A stretch of DNA of 64,000 bases from Nocardioides daphniae (GTDB lineage Bacteria; Actinomycetota; Actinomycetes; Propionibacteriales; Nocardioidaceae). The notes beneath the pieces were generated by a model. The model worked only from the letters and a program-made list of their open reading frames with translations. It searched no databases and was not told where the DNA came from. This document shows positions 55,814-64,000 of this stretch, piece after piece. Every line of letters starts with the position of its first letter. The stretch's first letter is position 1. Where the stretch lies: NCBI RefSeq assembly GCF_004777465.1, contig NZ_CP038462.1:2914001-2978000 (forward strand), in the 5' to 3' direction. The translations under genes and the position numbers were made by a program.

Positions 55814-57508
55814 GTGACCCCTGAGGCGAGGTTCCCCACGCGGGCGCGGCCGCGGTCCGAGGCCCGGACCCCGACCCCGCGCGGCATCGCCCCTGCCCAC
55901 GCCCCGGAGCGCCGTGGGCTCGAGCAGCCGGTGTACGCCTGGGGTGGCGCCGCGCTGCTCGCCCTCTTCGCCTTCGTGCTGCGGGTCTTCCGGATCGGCG
56001 AGCCGAGCTCGTTCGCCTTCGACGAGACCTACTACGCCAAGCACGGCTGGTCGCTGGTCCACCACGGCTACGCCCGCAGCTACGTCGAGGGCGCCGACGC
56101 AAAGATCCTCACCGGCCAGACCGACGGCATCTGGCTCGACACCCCCGAGATGATCGTCCACCCCGAGGTCGGGAAGTGGCTCTTCGGCCTCGGGGAGCTG
56201 GTCTTCGGGATGGACCCCACCGGCTGGCGCATGGCCTCGGCGATCATCGGCTCGCTGATGGTGCTGGTGATGTGCCGCTTCGCGACCCGCGTCACCGGGT
56301 CGGTCTTCCTCGGCCTGCTCGCCGGCCTGCTGCTCTCCCTCGACGGGCTCCACCTGGTGCTCTCACGCCTGGCGCTGCTCGACATCGTCCTGGCCTTCTT
56401 CATGCTGCTGGGCGTGCACTGCGTGGTCGCCGACCGGCAGTGGTTCCGCGCCCGGGTCGCCCGGGCCGCCGACGGACCGGTGTCGGAGTGGGGTCCGGTC
56501 TGGCTCTTCCGCCCGTGGCTGCTGGCCGCCGGCCTGTGGTTCGGCCTGGCGGTCGGCACCAAGTGGTCCGCGCTCTACCCACTGGCCGCCTTCGGCGTGT
56601 GGCTGTGGGTCTCCAACGCCCTGGCCCGCCGTTCCCTGCGGGTGCGTTGGGCCGTGGCGAGGTCGGCCCTGGTCGACGGGGTCCCGGCCTTCCTCCACCT
56701 GGTCGGCGTGGCCTTCGTCGTCTACGTGCTCTCGTGGACCGGCTGGCTGCTCAACGCCGAGGAGTACGAGCAGCACCTGTCGAACACGCAGTACACGAGC
56801 TTCGGTGGCGGCAGCCAGTGGCCGAGCGCGCAGCAGCCCGACGCGGCCTGCGACGGGCTCGGTGACGCGCTGACCAGCCTCTGCGCGCCCGCCGAAACCG
56901 TGCAGTCGCTGCGTTCGCTGGCCAGCTATCACCGCGACGTGTGGAACTTCCACACCGAGTTCCTCAACGACTCGACCCACACCTACGCGTCGAAGCCGTC
57001 GGGCTGGCTGCTCATGGCCCGCCCCGTCGGCGTCGACGCCCAGCTCGACATCAAGCCCGACACCGAGGGCTGTGAGGCCGCGGCCGACTCCTCCTGCCTG
57101 CGCCAGGTTCTGCTGCTCGGCAACCCGGTGCTGTGGTGGGGCGGCTGCGTGGCGCTGCTGGCCTCGGTGGTGCTGTGGGTCGGCCGTCGCGACTGGCGCT
57201 TCGGCGTGCCGATCGTGGGTGTCGCGTCGACGTGGCTCCCGTGGCTGCGCTACGACGACCGCACGATCTTCGTCTTCTACGCGATCACGATCCTGCCGTT
57301 CGTGGTGCTCGCCCTGACGCTCTGCATCGGCGCGCTGCTCGGCCCGACGCTGCGCGCCTCACCCCGGCGTACGGTCGGGGTCGTCGCCTCGGGCGCCTTC
57401 GTCGCCGCGGTGGTGCTCGCCTTCGGGTGGTTCTGGCCGATCTGGACCGACCAGCTCATCACCCACGCAGAGTGGATGCGTCGGATGTGGCTGAAGTCGT
57501 GGATCTGA
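55814..57508 (+). CDS. Dolichyl-phosphate-mannose-protein mannosyltransferase (PMT, GT39)
   Basis: The 564-residue polytopic protein has the PMT start RVFRIGEPSSFAFDETYYAKHG with the catalytic DE, HPEVGKWLFGLGE, the second loop with SRLALLDIVLAFFMLLG, and a C-terminal membrane region. Actinobacterial PMTs transfer mannose from polyprenyl phosphate to secreted proteins. It is divergent from rsmI with 38 bases between. TACAGT (55800-55805) lies 8 bases before the GTG, so the transcript is probably leaderless. The 3' end overlaps the convergent lysoplasmalogenase gene by 50 bases. The secreted TasA-like and Ig-like proteins are possible substrates, but that is speculation. Confidence 0.93.
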   Translation: MTPEARFPTRARPRSEARTPTPRGIAPAHAPERRGLEQPVYAWGGAALLALFAFVLRVFRIGEPSSFAFDETYYAKHGWSLVHHGYARSYVEGADAKILTGQTDGIWLDTPEMIVHPEVGKWLFGLGELVFGMDPTGWRMASAIIGSLMVLVMCRFATRVTGSVFLGLLAGLLLSLDGLHLVLSRLALLDIVLAFFMLLGVHCVVADRQWFRARVARAADGPVSEWGPVWLFRPWLLAAGLWFGLAVGTKWSALYPLAAFGVWLWVSNALARRSLRVRWAVARSALVDGVPAFLHLVGVAFVVYVLSWTGWLLNAEEYEQHLSNTQYTSFGGGSQWPSAQQPDAACDGLGDALTSLCAPAETVQSLRSLASYHRDVWNFHTEFLNDSTHTYASKPSGWLLMARPVGVDAQLDIKPDTEGCEAAADSSCLRQVLLLGNPVLWWGGCVALLASVVLWVGRRDWRFGVPIVGVASTWLPWLRYDDRTIFVFYAITILPFVVLALTLCIGALLGPTLRASPRRTVGVVASGAFVAAVVLAFGWFWPIWTDQLITHAEWMRRMWLKSWI

Positions 57509-58250
57509 CCGGGGCCGCCTGGCTCTGGACGAGGCCGCGCACGATCAGCCACTGCGCGACCAGGTAGGTCAGCATCACCCAGAAGCCGTGCGCCGGCAGC
57601 GCCAGGCCTGCGCCGCCGAGCCCGATCAGCGAGTCCGACAGCACGAAGAGCGCGGCGCCGGTCGCGGTGGCCGGCGAGATGCGGTGGGCCAGGAAGGCCA
57701 TCGAGCCGAGCGCCAGGCCGTAGGTGCCGACGGCGAACAGGAACGGGTTGACGCCGCCCGTGGCGAGGAAGAAGCCGGCGAGCGCGAGCCACCACACGGC
57801 GTACGGCGCGAGCAGCGCGGGCCGTCCGGCCGTACGCGCGGGGTCGCCGGCCTTGACGAAGGTGACGGCGTAGGCGACCTGGGCGACGCCGAAGAGGCCG
57901 ACGCCGGCCAGGAAGAGGTCGGGGCTGATCAGCGCCAGGTCGCCGAACCAGCTGAAGGTGACGCCGACCGCGGCCCACGGCCACCAGGCGGGGAGCGGCC
58001 TGCGGTCGACACCTCGGCCGCCCGAGGTGAGCCCCTCCCCCAGCACGAGCGCCAGGGCCGGCAGCAGCAGCGCCTTCGAGACCGGCGCGACGACGGACGC
58101 GCCCGGGACCCCGGCGGCGATGCCGAGCTGGGCGAGCAGGTGCACGCCGGTCACGGCCCAGAAGGGCACGGTGGTGCCCGGGCGCACCCCGCGCACCCGG
58201 GCCAGCTTCGAGACGGTGGCGCGCAGTCCTCGACGTGCTCTGGTTCGCAT
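57459..58250 (-). CDS. Lysoplasmalogenase (YhhN/TMEM86 family)
   Basis: The 263-residue protein has about eight hydrophobic segments and the family pattern PVSKALLLPALALVL, TFSWFGDLALI, AQVAYAVTFV, LSDSLIGL and MLTYLVAQWLIVRG. YhhN/TMEM86 proteins hydrolyse the vinyl-ether bond of lysoplasmalogens. Its 3' end overlaps the convergent mannosyltransferase gene by 50 bases. Confidence 0.85.
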   Translation of the reverse strand: MRTRARRGLRATVSKLARVRGVRPGTTVPFWAVTGVHLLAQLGIAAGVPGASVVAPVSKALLLPALALVLGEGLTSGGRGVDRRPLPAWWPWAAVGVTFSWFGDLALISPDLFLAGVGLFGVAQVAYAVTFVKAGDPARTAGRPALLAPYAVWWLALAGFFLATGGVNPFLFAVGTYGLALGSMAFLAHRISPATATGAALFVLSDSLIGLGGAGLALPAHGFWVMLTYLVAQWLIVRGLVQSQAAPVRSTTSATSDASTLRG

Positions 58251-58320
58251 CCCCGCACCTTGCCCCAGTGCGGGCCGGATCGCGAGCGGAACGCGCCCGA
58301 AAAGTCGAGGAGGGGTCGCC

Positions 58321-58884
58321 TCAGCCGTCGAGGCTGGCGTAGAAGGGGCCGAGCAGCGTGGTCACGTGACCGGCGACCTCGGCCCGGTCGCGTCCCTCCT
58401 CGAGCATCCGCGAGGCCGTGTAGACGACCGCCTGGACCATCTCGGCCAACGCCTCGTCACCGCCCAGCGCGTCGAGCAGGGGGCGGACGATCTCGTCGTG
58501 CATCGCCTTGCCGGCGGTGGCCATCCGGTCACGGGCGTGGGTGGCGAGCCCGCGGACGACGGCGTGCTCACCCTCGTCGACGAGCGCCAGGTTGACCTCG
58601 ACGTAGGCGGCGACCTTGGCGCCGGGGCCGGGGGCTGCGTCCATGGCGGCGTGGATCCGCTCGGACCAGCGCGGCAGGACGTCGGCGATCACGGCGTCGA
58701 GGAGCTCCTCGCGGGAGGAGAAGTACTGGTAGAGGCTGGTGCGGGCCAGCCCGGTCCGCCGCCCCACCTCGGCGAGGCTGGGGGCGGCGGACGAGTCGGC
58801 GAGCAGTGCCCGGGCAGCGTCGAGGAGGGCACGGCGCTGCTGGGCGCGGTGCTCCGCGAGGCTGTCGGCGTTGATCCGGGGCAC
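58321..58884 (-). CDS. TetR-family transcriptional regulator
   Basis: The 187-residue protein has an HTH (RRALLDAARALLADSSAAPSLAEVGRRTGLARTSLYQYFSSREELLDAVIADVLPRW) and a helical ligand domain. It lies directly downstream (17 bases) of the decayed ABC-transporter remnant, the usual position of a repressor of such an exporter, so it has probably lost its target operon in this strain. Confidence 0.88.
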   Translation of the reverse strand: MPRINADSLAEHRAQQRRALLDAARALLADSSAAPSLAEVGRRTGLARTSLYQYFSSREELLDAVIADVLPRWSERIHAAMDAAPGPGAKVAAYVEVNLALVDEGEHAVVRGLATHARDRMATAGKAMHDEIVRPLLDALGGDEALAEMVQAVVYTASRMLEEGRDRAEVAGHVTTLLGPFYASLDG

Positions 58885-58901
58885 TGCTCGCTCCTGCTCT
58901 C

Positions 58902-59376
58902 TCAGGACTGACGCGTGAGGCGTCCGTCGACCATCTCGTAGACGGAGTCGCAGTGTGTCAGGACGTCACGGTCGTGCGTCACCATGACGGTGGCGACACC
59001 CTGCTCCTTGGTCTCACGGGCCAGGACCTCGACGACCTCCTGCGAGCGCTGACGGTCCAGCGCGGCGGTCGGCTCGTCGACGAGCAGCACCTGCGGCCGC
59101 ACCATCAGGGCCGGCACCAGGTTGGAGGACTGGAAGACGAAGCCGATGAGCTCGCGACGCAGGCGCGAGAGCTCCTTGGCCGAGCGGCCGACGAGCTGCT
59201 CGTCGCCGATCTGCACCTGGCCCGAGGTGGGGCTGCTCAGTCCGCCGGCCACGGCCAGCACCGACGACTTGCCGGAGCCCGACGGGCCGACGACCGCGAC
59301 GAACTCGCCGGGGGCAAGCCCCCATCAGTCCGAACCGGGCCCGCGCGAAGCGGAGCTCGCGGAGTGCGAGGAACAT
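58902..59376 (-). pseudogene. Remnant of an ABC exporter: permease start fused out of frame to a gutted ATPase
   Basis: From ATG 59376 the first 19 codons (MFLALRELRFARARFGLMG) are the start of an FtsX/MacB-type ABC permease. At 59311-59324 the sequence GGGGGCAAGCCCCC marks a junction, beyond which the ATPase starts in another frame ([18 protein letters not shown]). That ATPase lacks about 65 residues between SSNLVPAL and MVRPQVLLVDEPTAALD, so the LSGG signature is missing and the protein cannot work. A TGA sits just upstream of the ATPase frame. The C-terminal part (VATVMVTHDRDVLTHCDSVYEMVDG) is normal. This looks like two deletions, one at a GCCCTG microhomology, or a misassembly. The intact operon would be permease-ATPase-TetR. 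Confidence 0.8.
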
Positions 59377-59556
59377 GGTTCCACCTGACGGTTTGACGAC
59401 ACGACGTCGGCAAGTTTGCGGACGCCGTGTCGGGAAACCAACGCTGGGCACGTGGCCCGGCCTCACGGTGACGAGCGCCACCCAGGGGTATGGACACCGC
59501 TGCCCTCGCGGGCGAGGATGCCGGAGTCAGCGACACGCCGCTTCTCGAGGAGACAC

Positions 59557-61305
59557 ATGTCTAGGCGCACCCGCATCGGAGCCATGGCCGCCACCCTGGC
59601 CGCATCGGCTCTACTCGTCGGCACTCTCGGTCAGGCCTCCACCGCCTCACCGGGTCGGCACAAGCACCACAAGCCCCGGACCGTCCCGGTCCAGGTCCTG
59701 TCGTTCAACGACTACCACGGCCAACTCGAGGCACCGGCCGGGACGAGCGCCACGCTCGGCGCCGCGGAGGACCCGACCAACACCGTCGTCGGTGGCGGTG
59801 AATACCTCGCCACCCACCTCGAGCGGCTGCGCAAGGGCGTACGCCACTCCACGACCGTGGCGGCCGGCGACCTGATCGGCGGCACCCCCTTCCTCTCCGG
59901 GCTCTTCCACGACGAGCCGTCGGTGGAGTCGCTCAACGCGATGGATCTCGACATCTCCTCGGTCGGCAACCACGAGTTCGACGAGGGCGTCACCGAGCTG
60001 CTGCGCATGCAGAAGGGCGGCTGCCACCCGGTCGACGGGTGCTACACCGACCAGCCCTACCGCGGTGCCGACTACCAGTGGCTCGCCGCCAACGTGAAGT
60101 ACAAGGAGGGCACCCGCAAGGCCGGGCGCACCGTGCTCCCGCCCTACGAGATCAAGCGCTACCAGGGCATCAAGGTCGCCTACATCGGCATGACGCTCGA
60201 GGGCACGCCCGAGATCGTCGCCCAGGCAGGGATCAAGGACGTCGAGTTCCTCGACGAGGCCCGCACCGCCAACACGCTGGTGCGCCAGCTCAAGCGCAAG
60301 GGCGTCGAGGCATTCGTGGTGCTGCTGCACGAGGGCGGCTTCGCCCCCGGCGGCTACGACGAGTGCGGCGGCCTCTCCGACCCGATCAAGACGATCAACG
60401 ACAACCTCGACCCCGAGGTCGACCTGCTCGTCACCGGTCACACCCACTCCCCGTACGTCTGCCCGCTGCCCGACGCCCGGGGCCGCACCCGCTACGTCAC
60501 GAGCGCCTCGTCGCAGGGGCGCGTCGTCAACGAGACGTGGCTGCAGCTCGACCGGCGTACGCGTGACGTCGTGCGCTCGAAGGTCACCTCCACCAACCAC
60601 CTGGTGACCCGCGACGTGACGCCGGACGCGACGCAGAGCGCCATCATCGCCAAGTGGAACGCGCTCTCCGCGCCGATCGCCAACCGGGTCGTGGGCACCA
60701 TCGCCACCGACATCACCCGCGCGGCCGACCGGCAGACGGAGTCGTCGCTGAGCAACCTCATCGCCGACGCCCAGCTGGCCGCCACCTCGGCCCCGGCCGA
60801 CGGTGGTGCCGTGGCCGCCTTCATGAACCCCGGCGGCGTACGCGGCGACCTGACGTACGCACAGATCAGCGGCGGCGAGGCGCCGGGCGAGGTGACCTAC
60901 GGGGAGGCGTTCACGGTGCAACCGTTCGGCAACCTGGTGGTGACGCTCGACCTGACGGGCGACGCGATCGAGCGGCTGCTCGAGCAGCAGTTCACCGCCG
61001 ACGCCGTACGCCTGCACCTCGGCGTCTCCGAGGGCTTCAGCTACACCTACGACCTGTCCCGGCCCGCCGGCGACAAGGTCGACCCGGCGACGATCACCAT
61101 CAACGGCGCGCCGCTCGACCTGGGTGCGACCTACCGCATCACCACCAACAACTTCCTCGCCGACGGCGGGGACGGGTTCAGCGTCCTCACCGAGGGCACG
61201 AACCGCGCCGGTGGTGGCGACGACCTGGCCGCGCTGATCGACTACATGGGCGCCAACCCGGGCCTGCAGCCCGCTCCCACGGACCGCGTGACCGAGCTGC
61301 CCTGA
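59557..61305 (+). CDS. Secreted bifunctional metallophosphatase/5'-nucleotidase
   Basis: The 582-residue protein has a signal peptide (MAATLAASALLVGTLGQASTA), then a calcineurin-like metal site (FNDYHGQLE, GDLIGGTPF, VGNHEFDEG, LLHEGG, TGHTHSPY) and a C-terminal 5'-nucleotidase domain (NLIADAQLAAT, MNPGGVRGDLTY, TNNFLADGGDGFSVL). It should dephosphorylate extracellular nucleotides. ATG 59557 has GAGGAGACAC upstream. A strong terminator follows at 61340. Confidence 0.93.
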   Translation: MSRRTRIGAMAATLAASALLVGTLGQASTASPGRHKHHKPRTVPVQVLSFNDYHGQLEAPAGTSATLGAAEDPTNTVVGGGEYLATHLERLRKGVRHSTTVAAGDLIGGTPFLSGLFHDEPSVESLNAMDLDISSVGNHEFDEGVTELLRMQKGGCHPVDGCYTDQPYRGADYQWLAANVKYKEGTRKAGRTVLPPYEIKRYQGIKVAYIGMTLEGTPEIVAQAGIKDVEFLDEARTANTLVRQLKRKGVEAFVVLLHEGGFAPGGYDECGGLSDPIKTINDNLDPEVDLLVTGHTHSPYVCPLPDARGRTRYVTSASSQGRVVNETWLQLDRRTRDVVRSKVTSTNHLVTRDVTPDATQSAIIAKWNALSAPIANRVVGTIATDITRAADRQTESSLSNLIADAQLAATSAPADGGAVAAFMNPGGVRGDLTYAQISGGEAPGEVTYGEAFTVQPFGNLVVTLDLTGDAIERLLEQQFTADAVRLHLGVSEGFSYTYDLSRPAGDKVDPATITINGAPLDLGATYRITTNNFLADGGDGFSVLTEGTNRAGGGDDLAALIDYMGANPGLQPAPTDRVTELP

Positions 61306-61339
61306 CCCTGCGCCCGACCCCCGTCCGGGGACTCGTCGA

Positions 61340-61376
61340 CCTCGACCGGACCGCCCGCGTGGCGGTCCGGTCGAGG
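61340..61376 (+). terminator. Terminator after the 5'-nucleotidase gene
   Basis: A perfect 16-bp stem, CCTCGACCGGACCGCC / GGCGGTCCGGTCGAGG, with a 5-base loop (CGCGT). Confidence 0.8.
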
Positions 61377-61486
61377 TGCTTCTGCAGAGTGGCGCCAGTG
61401 TGTGGACTGACGTGAGAGAATGAAGGTGCCGTTCTGCTCGTCACGAGCGGCCGCACGCAGATCCGCATCAAACGAAGAGTGTGAGC

Positions 61487-61996
61487 ATGGAGTTCTCCCA
61501 GGGCCAGACGGTCATCCACCCCCACCACGGTCCCGCGACCGTGGCCAAGGTGTTCAGCCGTACCTTCAAGGGGCAGGAGCGCCAGTACCTGGAGCTGCAG
61601 GTCCACAGCAGCGACCTGTCGATCAACCTGCCCATCGACCAGGCCGACGAGGTCGGCGTCCGGGCCGTCTTCGCCCAGGACGAGACCAACGACCTCCTCG
61701 ACGTCCTGCGCGCCCCCACCGGCGCCCAGGAGCAGAACTGGTCGCGTCGCATGAAGGCCAACTCCGAGCGCCTCAAGCTCGGTGACCTTCCCACCACGGC
61801 CGGCGTCGTCCGCGACCTCATCCGTCGTCAGGAGGAGCACGGCCTCTCCCCCAACGAGCGGGAGATGCTGAAGACCTCGAGCCGCCTCGTGCTGGCCGAG
61901 CTCGCGCTGTCCCTCTCGATCGACGAGGACGCCGCCGAGGAGCTGCTCCGGCAGACGGTGCTCGGCGAGGTCGCCGCGCAGCCCGCCGAGGCCTGA
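61487..61996 (+). CDS. CarD-family transcriptional regulator
   Basis: The 169-residue protein has an N-terminal CarD_TRCF domain (MEFSQGQTVIHPHHGPATVAKVFSRTFKGQERQYLELQVH) and a C-terminal helical DNA-binding part (SERLKLGDLPTTAGVVRDLIRRQEEHGLSPNEREMLKTSSRLVLAELALSL). CarD binds RNA polymerase and stabilises open complexes at rRNA promoters. ATG 61487 was chosen; a GTG at 61481 is possible. In many actinobacteria ispD/ispF follow, but not here. Confidence 0.92.
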   Translation: MEFSQGQTVIHPHHGPATVAKVFSRTFKGQERQYLELQVHSSDLSINLPIDQADEVGVRAVFAQDETNDLLDVLRAPTGAQEQNWSRRMKANSERLKLGDLPTTAGVVRDLIRRQEEHGLSPNEREMLKTSSRLVLAELALSLSIDEDAAEELLRQTVLGEVAAQPAEA

Positions 61997-62037
61997 CGCA
62001 CCACGCATCTGGCTCTCCAGCCACCTGTCGTGACCGC

Positions 62038-62092
62038 CACTGGTCACTTGATGGGCATCCAGGACACCGGAACGCCCATCAAGTGACCAGTG
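62038..62092. repeat. Perfect 19-bp inverted repeat
   Basis: CACTGGTCACTTGATGGGC (62038-62056) and its exact reverse complement (62074-62092) flank a 17-base spacer. It lies between the convergent CarD and lipase-remnant genes. It lacks a T-tract and is AT-richer than local terminators, so it may be a bidirectional terminator, a dispersed palindromic element or the edge of a lost element. Confidence 0.75.
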
Positions 62093-62111
62093 TGCATTTC
62101 GGGGGCCGCGC

Positions 62112-62591
62112 TCAGTCGGCCAGACGGGCCTCGGTCCAGGCCAGCAGGTCGGGGAGCATCGGCGATTCCTCCTGCACCAGGCTCAGGTGGTCCAGGCCCG
62201 GGTAGACCACGAGGTCGACCTCGCGGCCTCCCGCTCGCACACCCGCCACGTAGTCGCGCTGCAACCGAGGGGTGATCAGGGTGTCGGCGGCACCCTGGGC
62301 GACCCACAGCGGCGACCTGCCGGGCGCGTCCGGCTCGTTCTCCTCCAGCCGCCGGCCCAGGGGGCCCGCGGCCGCGTCGCGGCGCAGCACGTCCTCGTCG
62401 CGCATCGACAGCGCGGTCAGCACCGAGGCCAGCACCCCGGGCTCGGAGAGGCAGCGGCTCGCCATCCGGCGCACCAGCGGCACGGCAGCCGGACGGACGA
62501 CGTCGCGCAGGCGTACGTCGTCGTAGGCGCTGGCGTAGCCCTGCACCACGAACGCGGCGAAGACCGACCCGCCCGTGACGTCGGCCAGCAC
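62112..62591 (-). pseudogene. C-terminal fragment of a lipase-family alpha/beta hydrolase
   Basis: The fragment covers the C-terminal 159 residues of a secretory-lipase-type hydrolase (GGSVFAAFVVQGYASAYDDVRLRDVV, PLWVAQGAADTLITPRLQRDYVAG, VVYPGLDHLSLVQE with Asp and His of the triad). The N-terminal half with the nucleophile serine is missing. Its upstream side is joined at about 62591 to an unrelated isomerase-type fragment. Confidence 0.75.
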
Positions 62592-62927
62592 ATGGTGACC
62601 GGCAGGCCGGTGCGCTCGCGGATCCGGCGCTCGAAGGCTGAGTTGCCCTCGGTGCCGCCCAGAAGGTCTCGGCCGACATGCCCATCACCATGCGCTCGGG
62701 CTCGGCCGTCAGCACGTCCCGCACGGCGTCGTCGATCGAGCCGCGGATCTGGGTGAGCAGGGCCTCGAAGCCGGCGTCGCCGTCGATGGTGGGGTCGGGG
62801 ATGAACATCGAGCCGGCCCGGAAGGCGACATCCTCGACGCCGGCCTTCCAGTAGTCGTGCTCGACGACGGTGTTGGTGGGGGGACGATCACCCCGAACAC
62901 CGCGCGCGGTCCGACGGCGTTGGTCAC
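62592..62927 (-). pseudogene. N-terminal fragment of a maleate isomerase / arylmalonate decarboxylase-like protein
   Basis: From GTG 62927 (4-base overlap with the TetR stop) the sequence reads TNAVGPRAVFGVIVP, TNTVVEHDYWKAG, ERMVMGMSAETFW and GNSAFERRIRERTGLPVTM, the start of an Asp/Glu-racemase-fold maleate cis-trans isomerase family protein. Two small frameshifts (six Cs for seven at 62880; GGG for GGGG near 62661) and the abrupt switch to lipase sequence at about 62591 leave roughly the first 112 residues only. The family's active-site Cys near the C-terminus is absent. Confidence 0.7.
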
Positions 62928-63505
62928 GCCTGGCCCTGCGGGAAGTAGAGGTCGACCGCACGGTGGGCCCGTTCGCGGCTGGCGGGCCGGTCGAGCAGCA
63001 GCGCGTCGACGAGGAGCGGCGCGACGATGGCGTTGACGGCGTCGTCGGCGACCTCCCCGGTGACGCCGTCGGAGGTGAGCACGGTGCGGAACGGCGCGAC
63101 CAGGTCGTCGACGTAGCGCTGGCGCAGCGGGATCGCGGCGGGGTCGCTGGCGGCCATGGTGACCAGGGCCTGGAGGAAGGCCGCCACCGGACGGTCACGC
63201 AGGCGGTCGCAGAGCAGGTCGACCTCGGCGTGGAGGTCGGCCACGGGGTCGCCCGTGAGCGTCCGCTGCACCGGCGGCGCGACCTCGATGAGGGCGGCGA
63301 GCACGTCGGTGGGCGTCGCCCAGTGCCGATAGATCGTGGAGCGGGAGACGCCGGTGGCCTGGTGCAGGCGCAGCGGGGTCAGCGCGGCCCCACCCTCCGA
63401 GAGCAGCAGCTCGAGCGCCGCCGTGAGGACGGTGGTGACGGTGTCAGTTGCGGGCCCCGCGGGCCGTCCGATCTTGCTCACAAGAGTTGACGCTACATCG
63501 TGCAC
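62924..63505 (-). CDS. TetR-family transcriptional regulator
   Basis: The 193-residue protein has an HTH region (VTTVLTAALELLLSEGGAALTPLRLHQATGVSRSTIYRHWATPTDVLAALIE) and a helical C-terminus. ATG 63505 is used; GTG 63481 (SKIGRPAGP) is the more typical family start. It overlaps the isomerase remnant by 4 bases and probably controlled that gene. Confidence 0.85.
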   Translation of the reverse strand: MHDVASTLVSKIGRPAGPATDTVTTVLTAALELLLSEGGAALTPLRLHQATGVSRSTIYRHWATPTDVLAALIEVAPPVQRTLTGDPVADLHAEVDLLCDRLRDRPVAAFLQALVTMAASDPAAIPLRQRYVDDLVAPFRTVLTSDGVTGEVADDAVNAIVAPLLVDALLLDRPASRERAHRAVDLYFPQGQA

Positions 63506-63622
63506 CGTGGCGTGTAGGACCTCTTGGGCGAGCCGGCATCGAATCGACCGAACCCGGGTAAGAGGTCACGGTGTGCGCACGCCCGGCACGCACCCCACAG
63601 CACCCGTTCCCCAGGAGGTCGC

Positions 63623-64000
63623 ATGTCGAAGGTCATCATCATCGGCGGTCACGGCAAGGTCGCGCTGCGCCTGGCCCCGCAGCTGGTGGAGCGCGGTGAC
63701 GAGGTCACCAGCGTCTTCCGCAACCCCGACCACGAGGACGAGGTGGCCCGGACGGGCGCGCGGGCGGTCGTCGGCGACGTCGAGACCATGAGCACCGAGG
63801 CGCTGACCGAGCTGGTCCGCGACCATGACGCCGTCGTCTGGTCGGCCGGAGCCGGGGGCGGTGACCCGGAGCGTACGTACGCAGTCGACGGGACGCCGCC
63901 GTGCGCTCGATGGAGGCAGCCAAGGCCGCCGGCATCCGGCGCTACGTGATGGTCTCGTTCCTGGGGGCGGCGAAGGAGAACCTGCCGCCCGAGGACGACT
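63623..64000 (+). CDS. NAD(P)-binding SDR-like protein, frameshifted and cut by the window end
   Basis: From ATG 63623 (AGGAGG upstream) the product reads MSKVIIIGGHGKVALRLAPQLVERGDEVTSVFRN, a Rossmann start with GGHGKVA, then VGDVETMSTEALTELVRDHDAVVWSAGAGG. A one-base loss near 63889 (GACGGG for GACCGGG) breaks the frame; after correction it continues as a typical atypical-SDR sequence (AAKAAGIRRYVMVSFLGAAKEN) to the window edge. The substrate is unknown. Confidence 0.75.

Overview
The window is high-GC (about 70 %) actinobacterial chromosome. Gene content and order point to the Nocardioidaceae (Nocardioides-like): nrdJ-nrdR next to a LysM gene and lexA, the rsmI / tatD / rpfB / rsmA / ispE / ABC-F cluster, gluABCD, a CarD-type regulator, DUF222 and DUF559 genes. 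No rRNA, tRNA, CRISPR array, integrase or transposase was found. Coordinates below are window positions.

Layout. 1-729: partial NERD helicase. 808-4066: ABC-2 export operon. 4137-6573: MMPL exporter and DUF2892 membrane protein behind a double CsoR-like dyad. 6682-10129: lower-GC insert with a NUDIX gene overlapping a PLD nuclease-helicase-DUF3427 gene, probably a transferred defence-type module. 10066-14884: SOS-box-preceded DUF222/HNH gene, SprT-like protein, PH-domain protein, SDF symporter and a ParS/MbcA-like protein. 14929-21532: surface-fibre island with two TasA-like proteins, a four-repeat Ig-like secreted protein, a SipW-type signal peptidase and a two-component system. Its promoters share a layout, and the two TasA-like promoters carry four tandem 10-bp repeats each. 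21546-24183: lipoprotein, Nramp transporter, small secreted protein. 24198-30575: nrdJ, nrdR, LysM SOS protein and lexA, with DnaA-like, NrdR and SOS boxes. 30598-43408: DinG-type helicase, fused SecDF, HflX, DapF, MiaA, MiaB and small genes. 43525-48036: glutamate uptake operon, TetR and MarR regulators. 48047-57508: ABC-F, ispE, rsmA, rpfB, tatD, hydrolase, rsmI and, divergently, a protein mannosyltransferase. 57459-64000: lysoplasmalogenase, TetR genes, two deletion-scarred gene remnants, 5'-nucleotidase, CarD, and a partial NAD(P)-binding protein.

Sequence quality matters here. About thirty short indels break the frames of some seventeen genes, nrdJ and hflX worst. Many are one-base losses in G/C runs, and several hit genes expected to be essential, so most are probably sequencing errors rather than real pseudogenes. 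Two loci (58902-59376 and 62112-62927) are different: large internal segments are missing and unrelated genes are joined. Those are either real deletion scars or misassemblies.

The most unusual biology is the NUDIX plus PLD-helicase-DUF3427 pair, and the TasA/SipW/Ig-like island with its phased repeat arrays.
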